Below are positions 1 through 9,814 of a stretch of 64,000 bases of DNA, one piece after another (position 1 is the stretch's first letter; every line of letters starts with the position of its first letter). Both the position numbers and the translations under genes were made by a program. This stretch comes from Sulfitobacter sp. SK011. Its GTDB lineage: Bacteria > Pseudomonadota > Alphaproteobacteria > Rhodobacterales > Rhodobacteraceae. Under the pieces are notes generated by a model. The model was not told the origin of the DNA. It worked only from the letters and a program-made list of their open reading frames with translations, and searched no databases. The stretch spans positions 558,001-622,000 of the forward strand of contig NZ_CP025803.1 of assembly GCF_003352065.1 (NCBI RefSeq), in the 5' to 3' direction.

Positions 1-1
1 T

Positions 2-739
2 GCCTCAACGCTCGCTTTTGAACTGACCTCGGGGCGCAGGCCCCTGGTGGTCAACTGTGGCTCTGGCGCGTCCTTTGGTGCCGATTGGCGCAGGGCAGGT
101 CGGGCCACACCGTCACATTCAACGCTGTCTTTGGGGGGCTATTCAAGTGCCCGGCTTGCCGAACCGGATCGCCACACCGGTCATGAGGCGCTGATTGATG
201 CGGCGACCCATGTGCCCGTCGAGATCAGCCAGATGTCCGACGGCATTCGCTTTCAAGGCGGTCACAACGGATATGTCGCGACCCATGGTTTGACCCATGC
301 GCGGACGCTTGAGTTAACGCTGGATGGGCGTGGGCTGGCGGGTGAGGATATGCTGCTGGCGTTGGAGGACGTTGAGAAGAGGCGTTTTGACCGCGCTCTG
401 GATGCCGGCAAGTTGAAAGGCATTCAGTTTGATATACGGTTTCATCTGCACCCTGACGTCGATGCGACCCTCGATCTGGGCGGTGCTGCGATCTCTATGG
501 CGCTCAAGAGCGGTGAAATATGGGTGTTCCGCCATGACGGCACACATAATCTCAAACTCGAAGCAGGCGTCTATCTGGAAACCACGCGGCTGAAACCACG
601 TGCTGCACAACAGATTATTTTGACCGGAATGGCATTTACCTATGCCACACGGGTCAGGTGGTCCTTGTCCAAAGCGCAGGAAACTGCGATTGGCGTGCGG
701 GATCTGTCACGAGACGATCCTTATGCCGAAGAAGACTGA
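2..739 (+). CDS. Heparinase II/III-like protein, C-terminal part (5' end outside window)
   Basis: The reading frame is open from base 2 and ends at 739, so only about the last 245 residues are present. The sequence is a beta-rich C-terminal region with repeated histidine and glycine motifs ([31 protein letters not shown]). This resembles the C-terminal domain of heparinase II/III-family proteins, which in Roseobacters often lie just upstream of purH. By family this would be a polysaccharide lyase-like protein, but the catalytic alpha/alpha toroid lies outside the window, so activity cannot be judged. The gene ends 17 bases before purH and is probably co-transcribed with it. Family assignment is from sequence character and position. 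Confidence 0.7.
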   Translation, partial: ASTLAFELTSGRRPLVVNCGSGASFGADWRRAGRATPSHSTLSLGGYSSARLAEPDRHTGHEALIDAATHVPVEISQMSDGIRFQGGHNGYVATHGLTHARTLELTLDGRGLAGEDMLLALEDVEKRRFDRALDAGKLKGIQFDIRFHLHPDVDATLDLGGAAISMALKSGEIWVFRHDGTHNLKLEAGVYLETTRLKPRAAQQIILTGMAFTYATRVRWSLSKAQETAIGVRDLSRDDPYAEED

Positions 740-756
740 CCAGAGGACCTCTGCCC

Positions 757-2343
757 ATGCCCGACCTGCACCCCGTCAAACGCGCCCTGCTTTCTGTATC
801 TGACAAGACCGGATTGATTGATCTAGGCAAGGCTCTGACGGCGCATGGGGTTGAATTGCTGAGCACGGGTGGCTCGGCCAAGGCATTGCGCGATGCGGGG
901 CTTGATGTCCGCGATGTGGCAGATGCGACCGGATATCCGGAAATGATGGACGGCCGCGTCAAGACATTGCACCCCGCAGTGCATGGCGGGTTGCTGGCCC
1001 TGCGCGACAACAAGGATCATCTGGCCGCGATGGACACCCATGGCATTGGCGCAATTGATCTGGTGGTGGTGAACCTCTATCCGTTTGAGGCGACGGTGGC
1101 CAAGGGGGCGGACTATCCTGAGGTTATTGAGAACATCGACATCGGTGGCCCGGCGATGATCAGATCAGCGGCCAAGAACCATGGCTTTGTGACTGTTGTG
1201 GTCGATACGGAAGATTATTCTCAGGTGATTGCCGAACTGGATGCCCATGCCGGTCAGACGACCTATGCCCTGCGCCAACGTCTGGCCCAGACCGCCTATG
1301 CCCGCACGGCGGCCTACGACACAGCGGTCAGCACATGGATGGCAGAGCAGGTCAGTGAAACACCGCGCCGCCGCACCTTTGGCGGAACCTTGGCGCAAAC
1401 CTTGCGGTATGGCGAAAACCCCCATCAGCACGCGGCGTTCTATACCGATGGCAGTGACCGCCCCGGCGTGGCAACGGCCACCCAGCATCAGGGAAAAGAG
1501 CTGTCATATAACAACATCAACGACACCGATGCGGCGTTTGAACTGGTCAGCGAATTTGCACCCGCGAACGGCCCCGCCTGCGCGATTATCAAGCACGCCA
1601 ACCCATGTGGCGTTGCAACGGGCAGCACCATGATCGAGGCCTACACGCGCGCCTTTGATTGTGACCGCACCTCGGCGTTTGGCGGCATCATCGCTTTGAA
1701 CCAAATCCTTGACGGTGAAACTGCGGAAGCCATCAGCGGGATATTCACCGAAGTTGTGATTGCGCCCGGTGCTGATGCAGACGCCATGAGTATTTTTGGC
1801 AAAAAGAAGAATCTTCGGTTACTGACCACAGATGGGTTGGCTGACCCCACACTGGCAAAGCTGGCGGTGCGGCAGGTGTCGGGCGGATATCTGGTGCAGG
1901 ACAAGGATGTGGGTCGGATCACCCGTGATGATCTGAAAGTTGTGACCAAGCGCGCGCCCTCTGACCAAGAGCTCAGCGATTTGCTTTTTGCCTGGACGGT
2001 TGCGAAACACGTTAAATCCAATGCGATTATTTATGTCAAAGATGGCGCCACAGTCGGCGTGGGCGCGGGCCAGATGAGCCGCGTCGACAGCACCCGAATT
2101 GCGGCCCGCAAGGCACAGGACATGGCCGAGGCGATGGGCCTGCCGGCCCCCTTGACACAAGGGTCTGTTGTGGCATCTGACGCGTTCTTTCCCTTTGCTG
2201 ACGGGTTGATCACCGCAGCAGAGGCGGGGGCAACGGCACTTGTTCAACCGGGCGGGTCGATGCGCGATGACGAGGTGATCGCGGCTGCGGACGCGGCTGG
2301 TCTGGCGATGGTCTTTACCAACATGCGCCACTTTCGGCACTAA
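757..2343 (+). CDS. purH: Bifunctional AICAR formyltransferase / IMP cyclohydrolase
   Basis: PurH catalyses the last two steps of IMP synthesis: formylation of AICAR with 10-formyl-THF, then ring closure. The 528 residues match the usual family length. The N-terminal MGS-like cyclohydrolase domain (about residues 1-200) opens with [12 protein letters not shown] and carries the [12 protein letters not shown] motif. The transformylase domain contains RYGENPHQ and the hallmark KHANPCGVA, and the protein ends with FTNMRHFRH. The open frame extends upstream, but the ATG at 757 gives the conserved start [13 protein letters not shown] and follows a purine-rich AGAGGA, so the upstream extension is rejected. 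lspA follows after 12 bases. Confidence 0.97.
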   Translation: MPDLHPVKRALLSVSDKTGLIDLGKALTAHGVELLSTGGSAKALRDAGLDVRDVADATGYPEMMDGRVKTLHPAVHGGLLALRDNKDHLAAMDTHGIGAIDLVVVNLYPFEATVAKGADYPEVIENIDIGGPAMIRSAAKNHGFVTVVVDTEDYSQVIAELDAHAGQTTYALRQRLAQTAYARTAAYDTAVSTWMAEQVSETPRRRTFGGTLAQTLRYGENPHQHAAFYTDGSDRPGVATATQHQGKELSYNNINDTDAAFELVSEFAPANGPACAIIKHANPCGVATGSTMIEAYTRAFDCDRTSAFGGIIALNQILDGETAEAISGIFTEVVIAPGADADAMSIFGKKKNLRLLTTDGLADPTLAKLAVRQVSGGYLVQDKDVGRITRDDLKVVTKRAPSDQELSDLLFAWTVAKHVKSNAIIYVKDGATVGVGAGQMSRVDSTRIAARKAQDMAEAMGLPAPLTQGSVVASDAFFPFADGLITAAEAGATALVQPGGSMRDDEVIAAADAAGLAMVFTNMRHFRH

Positions 2344-2355
2344 GAGGGGCAACAG

Positions 2356-2844
2356 ATGCGCAATTTTATCTGGGCCGGATTTGCCGCCTTTCTGATCGAT
2401 CAGGCCAGCAAATATGTGGTGATCCACATGATGGAACTGGCCCGCATTCGGTCGATTGACGTGTTGCCGCCTGTTCTGAATTTTCGGTATGGCGAAAATC
2501 GGGGCATCAACTTTGGCCTTGGCGATGGCGTCAGCATCTGGTTCTTGATCGTCCTCGCGTTGGTTATTTGTCTTGCTGTTACCCTGTGGCTGCGACGATC
2601 AGAACAAGGGTTCTGGGCGCAAATAAGTGGTGGCCTTCTGGTGGGCGGGGCACTTGGTAACGTGGCGGATCGGCTGATCTATGGCTATGTGCTTGATTTT
2701 CTTAATATGTCTTGTTGCGGCATCAATAATCCGTTTGTTTTCAACATTGCCGACATCTTTATCTTTGCGGGTGCGTTGGGCTTGGTGTTGTTCACAACCG
2801 ACAAAAAGGCACCTCCGAAAAGCGCTGTGCAAAAACGACAGTGA
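2356..2844 (+). CDS. lspA: Lipoprotein signal peptidase (signal peptidase II)
   Basis: LspA is an inner-membrane aspartyl protease that removes the signal peptide of prolipoproteins after diacylglyceryl modification. The 162-residue length is typical. About four membrane helices are visible. The family motifs are present: DQASKYVV near the N-terminus, ENRGINFGL, and the two catalytic-aspartate boxes GNVADRLIYGYVLDF and FNIADIFIFAGA. The start has a good AGAGGGG ribosome site. The next gene encodes a lipoprotein, a natural LspA substrate, 51 bases downstream. Confidence 0.96.
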   Translation: MRNFIWAGFAAFLIDQASKYVVIHMMELARIRSIDVLPPVLNFRYGENRGINFGLGDGVSIWFLIVLALVICLAVTLWLRRSEQGFWAQISGGLLVGGALGNVADRLIYGYVLDFLNMSCCGINNPFVFNIADIFIFAGALGLVLFTTDKKAPPKSAVQKRQ

Positions 2845-2895
2845 CATTGACCACCTGCCTGCGATATTGAGGGGCAGACCCAAAGGAGACGACCC

Positions 2896-3402
2896 ATGCG
2901 CCGTACGCTCATATTAGTCCTGATCCCCCTGACCCTTGCGGCATGTGCCAGCACCGGGTTGAGAGACCTGCGTACGAATTCAAGCGGTCCCGATGAGTTC
3001 CGGGTGGCCCCTGTCAAAGCCCTTGAGGCACCAAACAGCTACGCCAGCCTGCCTCCGCCAACACCGGGTCAGGCGAACCTCACAGATCGTTCAGCGCTGA
3101 ATGAAGGGATTGCGGCATTTGGGGGCCGGCCCGAAGCCGCAGGCGGTGGTATTCCCGCAAGCGACGGTGCATTGGTGCAACATGCCAGCCGATTGGGTGT
3201 GACGCCGGGTGTGCGACAGCAATTGGCCGAAACGGATGCTGATTTCCGCAGGCGCAAGGCGCGCCTTACCCAGTACCGCATTTTCCCCACCGACAATTAT
3301 GCCAAAGTCTATCGCCGTCAAACGCTGAATGCTGAGGTTGAGGCCGCACGTTGGCGCCGCGCGGGTGCACGCACGCCTTCCTCGCCACCTGCTATCCGTT
3401 AA
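2896..3402 (+). CDS. DUF3035 outer-membrane lipoprotein (BamF-like)
   Basis: A 168-residue protein with a lipoprotein signal peptide: MRRTLILVLIPLTLAACAS has the lipobox LAAC, with Cys17 as the lipidation site. The rest is hydrophilic and proline/alanine rich, with conserved-looking segments (GPDEFRV, RRRKARLTQYRIFPTDNYAKVYRRQTLNAEVE). This pattern fits the alphaproteobacterial DUF3035 family, annotated as a beta-barrel assembly (BAM) subunit in some species. The position directly after lspA is typical for Rhodobacterales. The BAM role is inferred from family naming, not from a motif. A strong terminator follows at 3413-3438. Confidence 0.8.
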   Translation: MRRTLILVLIPLTLAACASTGLRDLRTNSSGPDEFRVAPVKALEAPNSYASLPPPTPGQANLTDRSALNEGIAAFGGRPEAAGGGIPASDGALVQHASRLGVTPGVRQQLAETDADFRRRKARLTQYRIFPTDNYAKVYRRQTLNAEVEAARWRRAGARTPSSPPAIR

Positions 3403-3412
3403 ACAGCAATTG

Positions 3413-3438
3413 GTGAGCGCCTGCCTGCTCACTTTTTT
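3413..3438 (+). terminator. Rho-independent terminator after the purH-lspA-lipoprotein run
   Basis: GTGAGC (3413-3418) pairs with GCTCAC (3427-3432) across an 8-base loop and is followed at once by six T (3433-3438). It lies 10 bases after the lipoprotein stop, in the plus orientation. Confidence 0.8.
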
Positions 3439-3504
3439 GCGCAGTGGGTTGAATGTGGGGTGCAACGGCGTACCTACCTTTCAATGTTATACACCAAAGG
3501 ATTG

Positions 3505-4851
3505 ATGATGTTCCGATCGCCGATTTTTGCGGCCCTGATGGCCTTTGTCCTTGTGCCTGTCAGCGCTTTCGCGAGCGACAACGAAGCCGTGACATATTTT
3601 ACCCTGGAAAACGGCATGGACGTGGTGGTGGTCGAAGATCATCGCGCACCGGTGGTACAACAGATGGTCTGGTACCGTGCCGGGTCTGCTGATGAACCAA
3701 AAGGATCGTCGGGCGTTGCGCATTTTCTGGAACATTTGCTGTTCAAGGCGACGGACAAGATGGAATCGGGCGAATTTTCGGCAACGGTTTCGGCCAATGG
3801 CGGACGTGACAATGCCTTTACCAGCTATGATTTTACTGCCTATCACCAACGGGTCGCGGCGGACCGTTTGGAACTGATGATGCAGATGGAAAGCGACCGG
3901 ATGAAAAACATCCGTCTGACGCCAGAGAACATCGAAACGGAACGCGATGTCATCCTGGAAGAACGCAACCAACGCACTGAAAACAGTCCCGGCGCGCTGT
4001 TTAATGAACAACTGAAAGCAGCCCAATACCTCAACCATCGCTATGGCACACCTATTATCGGCTGGAAGCATGAGATGGAGCAGCTTGATCTGCAAGATGC
4101 GCTGTCTTTTTATGGGCTCTACTATTCCCCCAATAATGCGATTTTGGTGGTTTCCGGTGATGTGAGGCCGGACGAGGTGAAAGCACTCGCCGAAAAATAC
4201 TATGGTGTGATCCCTGCCAATCCTGAATTGCCGGCACGGCTGCGGACCGAGGAGCCTCCGCAAACCGCAGAACGCCGTTTGCTGTTTCGGGACGCACGGG
4301 TGGCGCAGCCCTATGTCAGCCGGTCCTACCTTGCGCCAGAGCGTGACACGGGCGCGCAGGAACAGGCGGCCGCCCTGACCATACTCAGCGAGATTTTAGG
4401 GGGTGGCACGACATCCTACCTGACCGAAAAGCTGCAGTTTGACAGGCAAATTGCGACCTATACCGGTGCTTTCTACAATGGGACAGCGCTGGATGACACG
4501 ACCTTTGATCTGGTCGTGGTCCCGACCGCTGGCACCAGCCTGCAGGATGCCGAAGATGCCCTGGATGAGGCGCTGACCGCTTTCATGCAGGAAGGCGTCG
4601 ATGCAGAGCAGTTGGACCGGATCAAGTTGCAGATCCGCGCAGAACAGATCTATGCGCGCGACAATGCAGATCAGGTTGCCAGCCGATATGGTCGGGCGCT
4701 GGCCATCGGATTGACAGTAAGCGACGTGCAGGATTGGCCCAAGATCCTCGAAGCTGTGAGTGCTGACGATATCATGCAGGCCGCTGCCGCAGTTTTTGAC
4801 CGCCGTGCGTCCGTCACCGGATGGTTAATGAAAGAGGGAGCAGCGCAATGA
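3505..4851 (+). CDS. M16 family zinc metallopeptidase, active-type subunit
   Basis: A 448-residue pitrilysin/M16B peptidase with a signal peptide (MMFRSPIFAALMAFVLVPVSAFA), so it probably acts in the periplasm. The inverted zinc motif HxxEH is present as HFLEH in SSGVAHFLEHLLFKATDK, and the distal glutamate region is ETERDVILEERNQR. The C-terminal half is the second M16 repeat (GGGTTSYLTEKLQ). The start is ATG 3505 or 3508, both served by AAAGG at 3496-3500; upstream in-frame ATGs lack a ribosome site. It overlaps the next M16 gene by ATGA, and the two probably form a heterodimer. Substrate unknown. Confidence 0.92.
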   Translation: MMFRSPIFAALMAFVLVPVSAFASDNEAVTYFTLENGMDVVVVEDHRAPVVQQMVWYRAGSADEPKGSSGVAHFLEHLLFKATDKMESGEFSATVSANGGRDNAFTSYDFTAYHQRVAADRLELMMQMESDRMKNIRLTPENIETERDVILEERNQRTENSPGALFNEQLKAAQYLNHRYGTPIIGWKHEMEQLDLQDALSFYGLYYSPNNAILVVSGDVRPDEVKALAEKYYGVIPANPELPARLRTEEPPQTAERRLLFRDARVAQPYVSRSYLAPERDTGAQEQAAALTILSEILGGGTTSYLTEKLQFDRQIATYTGAFYNGTALDDTTFDLVVVPTAGTSLQDAEDALDEALTAFMQEGVDAEQLDRIKLQIRAEQIYARDNADQVASRYGRALAIGLTVSDVQDWPKILEAVSADDIMQAAAAVFDRRASVTGWLMKEGAAQ

Positions 4852-6164
4852 GAGTGTTAACGGCACTTTTCCTGATGATGATCGCGGCATTGCCGGCCCG
4901 TGCAGAGGTGAACATTCAATCGGTCACCAGCCCCGGTGGCCTGACCGCTTGGCTGGTTGAGGAACATACGATCCCATTTGTCGCGTTGGAACTGCGGTTT
5001 CGCGGTGGTGCTTCGTTGGATGCGCCCGGCAAACGCGGTGCCATCAATCTGATGACCGGATTGCTTGAGGAAGGGGCCGCCGACATGGACGCGCGCGCGT
5101 TCAGCCGCGCATCCGAGGCGCTGGCCACAAGCTTTGGATTTGAAGTCTCAAGTGACTCCCTGTCGATTTCAGCGAGGTTTTTGACGGAGAACAGAGAGGC
5201 GTCTGTCGCGCTGTTGCGGGCCGCTTTGCAAGAGCCGCGCTTTGATCAGGAAGCCATTGATCGGGTGCGGGGGCAGGTTTTGTCAATCATCCAATCGGAT
5301 CAAAAGGACCCTGATGACATCGCCAGCGAAACCTTCAATCGTATCGTATTTGGCGATCACCCCTATGCCTCATCGCTCAACGGAACACTGGACAGCGTTG
5401 CGGCGCTGACCCGTGATGATCTGATTGCAGCGCATGATGCGGTATTGGCACGTGACCGCATTTACATTGGTGCCGTCGGGGACATTACGCCCGAAGAACT
5501 TGGGGTACTGATGGATGATCTGTTGGGCGATCTGCCTCAAACAGGTGCGCCAATGCCGCCGCGTGCCGAGGTCACCATCCCACCCGGTGTCACCGTGGTG
5601 GATTTTGCCACACCGCAATCTGTGGCGCTGTTTGGTCAAAAAGGGATCAAACAAAGCGACCCGGACTTTTTCGCGGCCACCATCCTTAATCATGTCCTAG
5701 GGGGTGGTTCCTTTGAAAGCCGCCTGATGAATGAGGTGCGCGAAAAGCGCGGGCTGACCTATGGGGTCTATTCATACCTGGTGCCCCGCGATTTGGCAGA
5801 GACTTATATGGGGTCGGTCAGTTCGGCCAATGACCGGATCGCTGACGCCATTGACGTGATCCGCGATGAATGGGCCAAGCTGGCCCGTGACGGCGTGACA
5901 GAAACGGAACTGCGCGATGCCAAGACCTTTATTACCGGGTCTTATCCGTTGCGTTTTGATGGCAATGGTCCGATTGCCAGCATCCTCGTTGGAATGCAGA
6001 TGCTGGGGCTGCCGATTGATTACATCGCGACCCGCAACGAAAAGGTTGAGGCGGTCACGCTGGATGATGTGAAACGCCTGGCGGACGAGTTGCTTGACCC
6101 TGAGGGGTTACATTTTGTGGTGGTGGGTCAGCCGGTCGGTCTTGAAACCACTGCCGGGAATTGA
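4848..6164 (+). CDS. M16 family peptidase-like protein, inactive-type subunit
   Basis: A 438-residue secreted M16 protein (signal peptide MRVLTALFLMMIAALPARA). At the place where the partner gene has HxxEH this protein reads KRGAINLMTGLLEEGA, so the zinc ligands are missing. It does keep the C-terminal M16 features, including GGGSFESRLMNEVREKRGLTYGVYS, the Arg/Tyr pair typical of the non-catalytic subunit. In two-subunit M16B enzymes one chain supplies zinc and the other the substrate-binding residues, which matches this pair. The start ATG 4848 overlaps the upstream TGA by 4 bases, with GAGGGAG ahead of it; the ATG at 4821 lies inside the previous gene and is rejected. Confidence 0.92.
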   Translation: MRVLTALFLMMIAALPARAEVNIQSVTSPGGLTAWLVEEHTIPFVALELRFRGGASLDAPGKRGAINLMTGLLEEGAADMDARAFSRASEALATSFGFEVSSDSLSISARFLTENREASVALLRAALQEPRFDQEAIDRVRGQVLSIIQSDQKDPDDIASETFNRIVFGDHPYASSLNGTLDSVAALTRDDLIAAHDAVLARDRIYIGAVGDITPEELGVLMDDLLGDLPQTGAPMPPRAEVTIPPGVTVVDFATPQSVALFGQKGIKQSDPDFFAATILNHVLGGGSFESRLMNEVREKRGLTYGVYSYLVPRDLAETYMGSVSSANDRIADAIDVIRDEWAKLARDGVTETELRDAKTFITGSYPLRFDGNGPIASILVGMQMLGLPIDYIATRNEKVEAVTLDDVKRLADELLDPEGLHFVVVGQPVGLETTAGN

Positions 6165-6208
6165 TGCCGTACGACCATTGGTTAATGGGGAATCTACTGT
6201 GCGAAATA

Positions 6209-6241
6209 CGGCCTTGGCTTTGAGAAGGCCAAGGCCGTTTT
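6209..6241. terminator. Bidirectional terminator between convergent genes
   Basis: A perfect 10-bp stem, CGGCCTTGGC (6209-6218) with GCCAAGGCCG (6228-6237), has a 9-base loop and is followed by TTTT on the plus strand. It lies between the stop of the second M16 gene (6164) and the stop of the minus-strand aldehyde dehydrogenase (6270), so it can serve both. Confidence 0.85.
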
Positions 6242-6269
6242 GCATTTATTTGCCAGCCTGGACCTGGAT

Positions 6270-8612
6270 TTATTCCCCGTAGGGTACCCAGATATTCTTG
6301 ACCTCTGTCGCGGCTTCAAGAAATGCCCGCCCTTCGCCCGCTTGCCCCATCCAGTCACGCGCAAGGCCATGGTTGACCCATGTGCGTTTCAGATTGCCCG
6401 CTGCGCCGTGTTCAATTGTTTTGCTTAAGTCGGCGGCCCCAAAACACCAGACTGCATCGATATCCATGTGACGGCCCATCGCCTCTGCAAGGTCGCTTTG
6501 CGGGCCGGTCAGGATGTTGACCACGCCTGCGGGCACATCAGAAGTCTCAATCACCTGCGCAAAATCAGTAGCGGACAGGGGGAACGGTTCAGAGGCGGCA
6601 AGCACCACCCGGTTGCCCATCGCGATGGCCGGTGCCATGCACGAAATCAGACCCAGTAGGGGGGCCTCGGCGGGGCAAACTGCGCCAATTACACCAACGG
6701 GTTCTTTCATCGCCATCGCGACACCCCGGATCGGAACGCCGTGGACCTGCCCATCGAATTTGTCGGCCCATGCGGCATAGGTGAAAAGGCGTTTGATGCT
6801 GGCTTCGACTTCGTTTTTGCCGTGCCTTCCGCCTTGCATCGCATCCAGTCGGTGACTGAATTCGTCGGCCCGGGCGGCAAGGTTTTCGGCGATGTAATAC
6901 AGGATTTGGGCGCGCAGATGCCCGGTCGTTTTGGACCAACCCTTTGCCGCATGCGCCGCCTCAACCGCGTTGCGCACGTCTTTGCGATTGGCAAGCGATG
7001 CATGCCCCAGCAAAGCACCGGTTTTGCCCCAGACCGGCGCGGAATAGCCGCCATCGGGACGCGCTTGCTTGCCGCCAATGTAGAGTTTCGCGGTGCGGTC
7101 GATCGGATCGACAGGGGTGCCGTCACCTGCCATCGGCTCGATCAGCTTCAGCGGCTTTTGCTGGCCCTTGGGACGGGTGTATCCCGCCAGACCTTCCCAA
7201 CCACCTTCACGTCCAAACCCGCTTTCGCGCACGCCACCAAACCCGGCTGCGGCGTCCATCAGGTTGGTGCCATTGACCCAGACAATGCCCGCGGCCAGTT
7301 TCGGGGCGATATCCAGGGCCAGATTGATGTTCTCGGACCAGACCGTTGCCGCCAGCCCGTAGCGGGTGTTGTTGGCCAGTTCCACGGCCTCAGACGGGGT
7401 GCGGAAGGTGGTCGAAACCAGCACAGGGCCAAATATCTCTTCCTGCATCAGCGTATCAGCGGGGTTCAGTCCGGTAATCAGCGTCGGAGGATAAAAACAT
7501 CCCTGTCCGGGCATCGCCGTGTCAGCCACGAATTTTTCGCCAGCCGTATTGGCGCTGACCATATCGCTGATCGATTTCAACTGCACCGGATCCACCAGAG
7601 CGCCCACATCGATGGATTTATCCAAAGGATCACCAACGCGCAGTTTGCCCATTCGGGCCCGCAATTTGGCATAGAAAGTATCGGCAACGGGTTCCTGCAC
7701 CAGCAGGCGAGATCCGGCACAGCAGACCTGCCCCTGATTGAACCAGATGGCATCAACCAATCCTTCGACAGCGGAATCCAGATCGGCATCGTCAAACACG
7801 ATATAAGGGGATTTCCCGCCCAGCTCCAACGTGAGCGCCTTGCCGGTGCCAGCCGTTGCCTCGCGGATGCGGCGGCCCACGGCGGTGGAGCCGGTGAAGG
7901 CAATCTTGTCGACATCTGAATTCACGATCATCTCGCCCACCGTGCCATCACCGGTGACAATGTTCACCACCCCCTTGGGCAGGCCCGCCTGACGGCAGAT
8001 GTCTGCAAACAGCAGGGCGGTCAAAGATGTGTATTCAGCAGGTTTCAGCACCACTGTATTGCCCATCGCCAAGGCAGGTGCGACTTTCCATGCGAGCATC
8101 AGCAGCGGGAAATTCCACGGGATGATTTGACCGCAGACACCCAGAGCTTCTGCATCCGGCAGTTCGCTTTCCATCAACTGTGCCATACCCGCGTGGTAGT
8201 AAAAATGCCGTTGCGCCAATGGCACGTCGATATCACGCGCCTCGCGGATCGGCTTGCCATTGTCGAGGACTTCGAGAACCGCAAAGAGGCGGCTGTGCTT
8301 CTGCAAGAGCCTTGCGAGCGCATAGAGATACCGCGCGCGGCCGTGACCGCCAAGTTTCCCCCACTTGGGTTGCGCTTTCCTTGCGGCTTTTACGGCGGCG
8401 TCCACATCCGCCTGTGTGGCTTGGGTTAATGTTGCCAGCACCTCGCCGGTCGCCGGGTTCTTACTGTCAAAACCATTGCCTGGATCGGTGAAGGCCCCAT
8501 CAATGAAATGACCAAAGCGGTCGCCCATATCAACCAGCCAAGCCAGCGCATCAGCGGCTGATTCCGGGGCCTTGCCATAGTCCATGGTCTCGAAGATGTC
8601 GGAAATGGTCAT
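6270..8612 (-). CDS. Aldehyde dehydrogenase with a second, degenerate ALDH domain
   Basis: A 780-residue protein, much longer than a normal ALDH (about 480-500). Residues ~1-490 form a complete NAD(P)-dependent aldehyde dehydrogenase, with PWNFPLLMLAWK, the glutamate motif LELGGKSPYIVF and the catalytic-cysteine motif NQGQVCCAGSR. From about residue 510 a second ALDH-like segment begins (KLYIGGKQARPDGGYSAP, later EPVGVIGAVCPAEAPLLGL), but it has no recognisable cysteine or glutamate motif and stops early. ATG 8612 follows a GAGGG site. It lies 10 bases after deoC, so the likely substrate is the acetaldehyde released by deoxyribose-phosphate aldolase; this role is inferred from context. Confidence 0.9.
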   Translation of the reverse strand: MTISDIFETMDYGKAPESAADALAWLVDMGDRFGHFIDGAFTDPGNGFDSKNPATGEVLATLTQATQADVDAAVKAARKAQPKWGKLGGHGRARYLYALARLLQKHSRLFAVLEVLDNGKPIREARDIDVPLAQRHFYYHAGMAQLMESELPDAEALGVCGQIIPWNFPLLMLAWKVAPALAMGNTVVLKPAEYTSLTALLFADICRQAGLPKGVVNIVTGDGTVGEMIVNSDVDKIAFTGSTAVGRRIREATAGTGKALTLELGGKSPYIVFDDADLDSAVEGLVDAIWFNQGQVCCAGSRLLVQEPVADTFYAKLRARMGKLRVGDPLDKSIDVGALVDPVQLKSISDMVSANTAGEKFVADTAMPGQGCFYPPTLITGLNPADTLMQEEIFGPVLVSTTFRTPSEAVELANNTRYGLAATVWSENINLALDIAPKLAAGIVWVNGTNLMDAAAGFGGVRESGFGREGGWEGLAGYTRPKGQQKPLKLIEPMAGDGTPVDPIDRTAKLYIGGKQARPDGGYSAPVWGKTGALLGHASLANRKDVRNAVEAAHAAKGWSKTTGHLRAQILYYIAENLAARADEFSHRLDAMQGGRHGKNEVEASIKRLFTYAAWADKFDGQVHGVPIRGVAMAMKEPVGVIGAVCPAEAPLLGLISCMAPAIAMGNRVVLAASEPFPLSATDFAQVIETSDVPAGVVNILTGPQSDLAEAMGRHMDIDAVWCFGAADLSKTIEHGAAGNLKRTWVNHGLARDWMGQAGEGRAFLEAATEVKNIWVPYGE

Positions 8613-8622
8613 GTTACAGCCC

Positions 8623-9636
8623 TCAGCTTGTCGCGTGGCGATACCCGGCGGAATAGTTGCCGGTGATGTGGTGTTCAAGTTGCCGTTCAATGTCATTGAG
8701 CAGGGACGAGGCACCAAACCGGAAGAGATCCGGCTGCAACCACCGGTCCCCCAGTTCTTCTTTCATCAGTGCAAGATAGGTGATCGCATCCTTGGCCTTG
8801 GAAATGCCGCCCGCAGGTTTGTACCCAACGCGCAGTCCGGTGCGGTCATAATAGTCGCGGATGGCGCGGATCATCACGAGGCTGACAGGTAGCGTCGCGT
8901 TCACCGTTTCCTTGCCGGTTGAGGTCTTGATGAAATCGGCACCGGCCATCATGCAAACAAGCGATGCCCGTGCGACATTGCGCAGGCTGCCCAATTCGCC
9001 CGTGGCAAGGATCGCTTTGACATGCGCATCACCGCACGCGACACGGAAAGCCTGCATTTCGTCATAGAGCGCCTGCCAATCACCCGACAAAACATGCCGC
9101 CGCGAAATGACGATGTCGATCTCAGACGCCCCTGCGGCCACGCTCATTTCAATCTCTTTGATCCGCAGTTCCAGCGGCGACAACCCCGCCGGAAAGCCCG
9201 TTGAGACAGCTGCGATGGGAATATTGGTACCGCTCAGGGCGGCTTTCGCGGCCGGGATCATCTCATGATAGACACAGACCGCACCCGTGGTGATCGGCCC
9301 CATCCCAAGGGCATCAAGCAAGGCTGGTGCCACCGGTTGACGGGCCTTGGCGCACAGGCGCGCAACCCGGCGGGCGGTGTCATCGCCAGACAGCGTCGTC
9401 AGATCAATGCAGGTGATTGCACGCAACAGCCACGCCGCCTGATGCTGTTTTTTTACGGACCTGCGCGCAGGCAGCGATGCCGCGCGCCGTTCGATGGCAG
9501 ATGTATTCGCCTGCACCGTGCGGACCCAATCCATATCAAGAGGCATGCCCGGATTACGGGGTTCTGTCACTTGCGGCAGATGCGACTGCGTTGTGGTCGC
9601 AGCAGCGGATTGGGCGGTGGTGATCTGGGTGGCCAT
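8623..9636 (-). CDS. deoC: Deoxyribose-phosphate aldolase
   Basis: DeoC cleaves 2-deoxyribose 5-phosphate to glyceraldehyde 3-phosphate and acetaldehyde in deoxynucleoside catabolism. The 337-residue protein belongs to the longer DeoC type, with an N-terminal extension of about 70 residues before the TIM barrel (CIDLTTLSGDD). The Schiff-base lysine lies in ADFIKTSTGK and the second active-site lysine in RVGYKPAGGI. The start ATG 9636 has GGAG six bases upstream. It is the first gene of a two-gene minus-strand operon with the aldehyde dehydrogenase. No deoA, deoD or deo-type repressor is in the window. Confidence 0.95.
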   Translation of the reverse strand: MATQITTAQSAAATTTQSHLPQVTEPRNPGMPLDMDWVRTVQANTSAIERRAASLPARRSVKKQHQAAWLLRAITCIDLTTLSGDDTARRVARLCAKARQPVAPALLDALGMGPITTGAVCVYHEMIPAAKAALSGTNIPIAAVSTGFPAGLSPLELRIKEIEMSVAAGASEIDIVISRRHVLSGDWQALYDEMQAFRVACGDAHVKAILATGELGSLRNVARASLVCMMAGADFIKTSTGKETVNATLPVSLVMIRAIRDYYDRTGLRVGYKPAGGISKAKDAITYLALMKEELGDRWLQPDLFRFGASSLLNDIERQLEHHITGNYSAGYRHATS

Positions 9637-9814
9637 GGGGCATCTCCGGGTCGGTCAGGTATCCAAAGTGCCACGCAAACGCCCCCTTTGGCAATGCCTC
9701 TGCCGCGCACTGCCGCGATGTCATTTGCGCGAAAAATGCACACGCGCGCCCCGGATCCTGCACATCAGATTGTCAGAACCAAGGTCAGAAATATGACAAT
9801 GAGGGCAGTGAAAT

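Noticed and set aside
6741-7919. 392-residue plus-strand open frame
   Set aside because: Antisense to the aldehyde dehydrogenase, which has intact catalytic motifs in the other strand.
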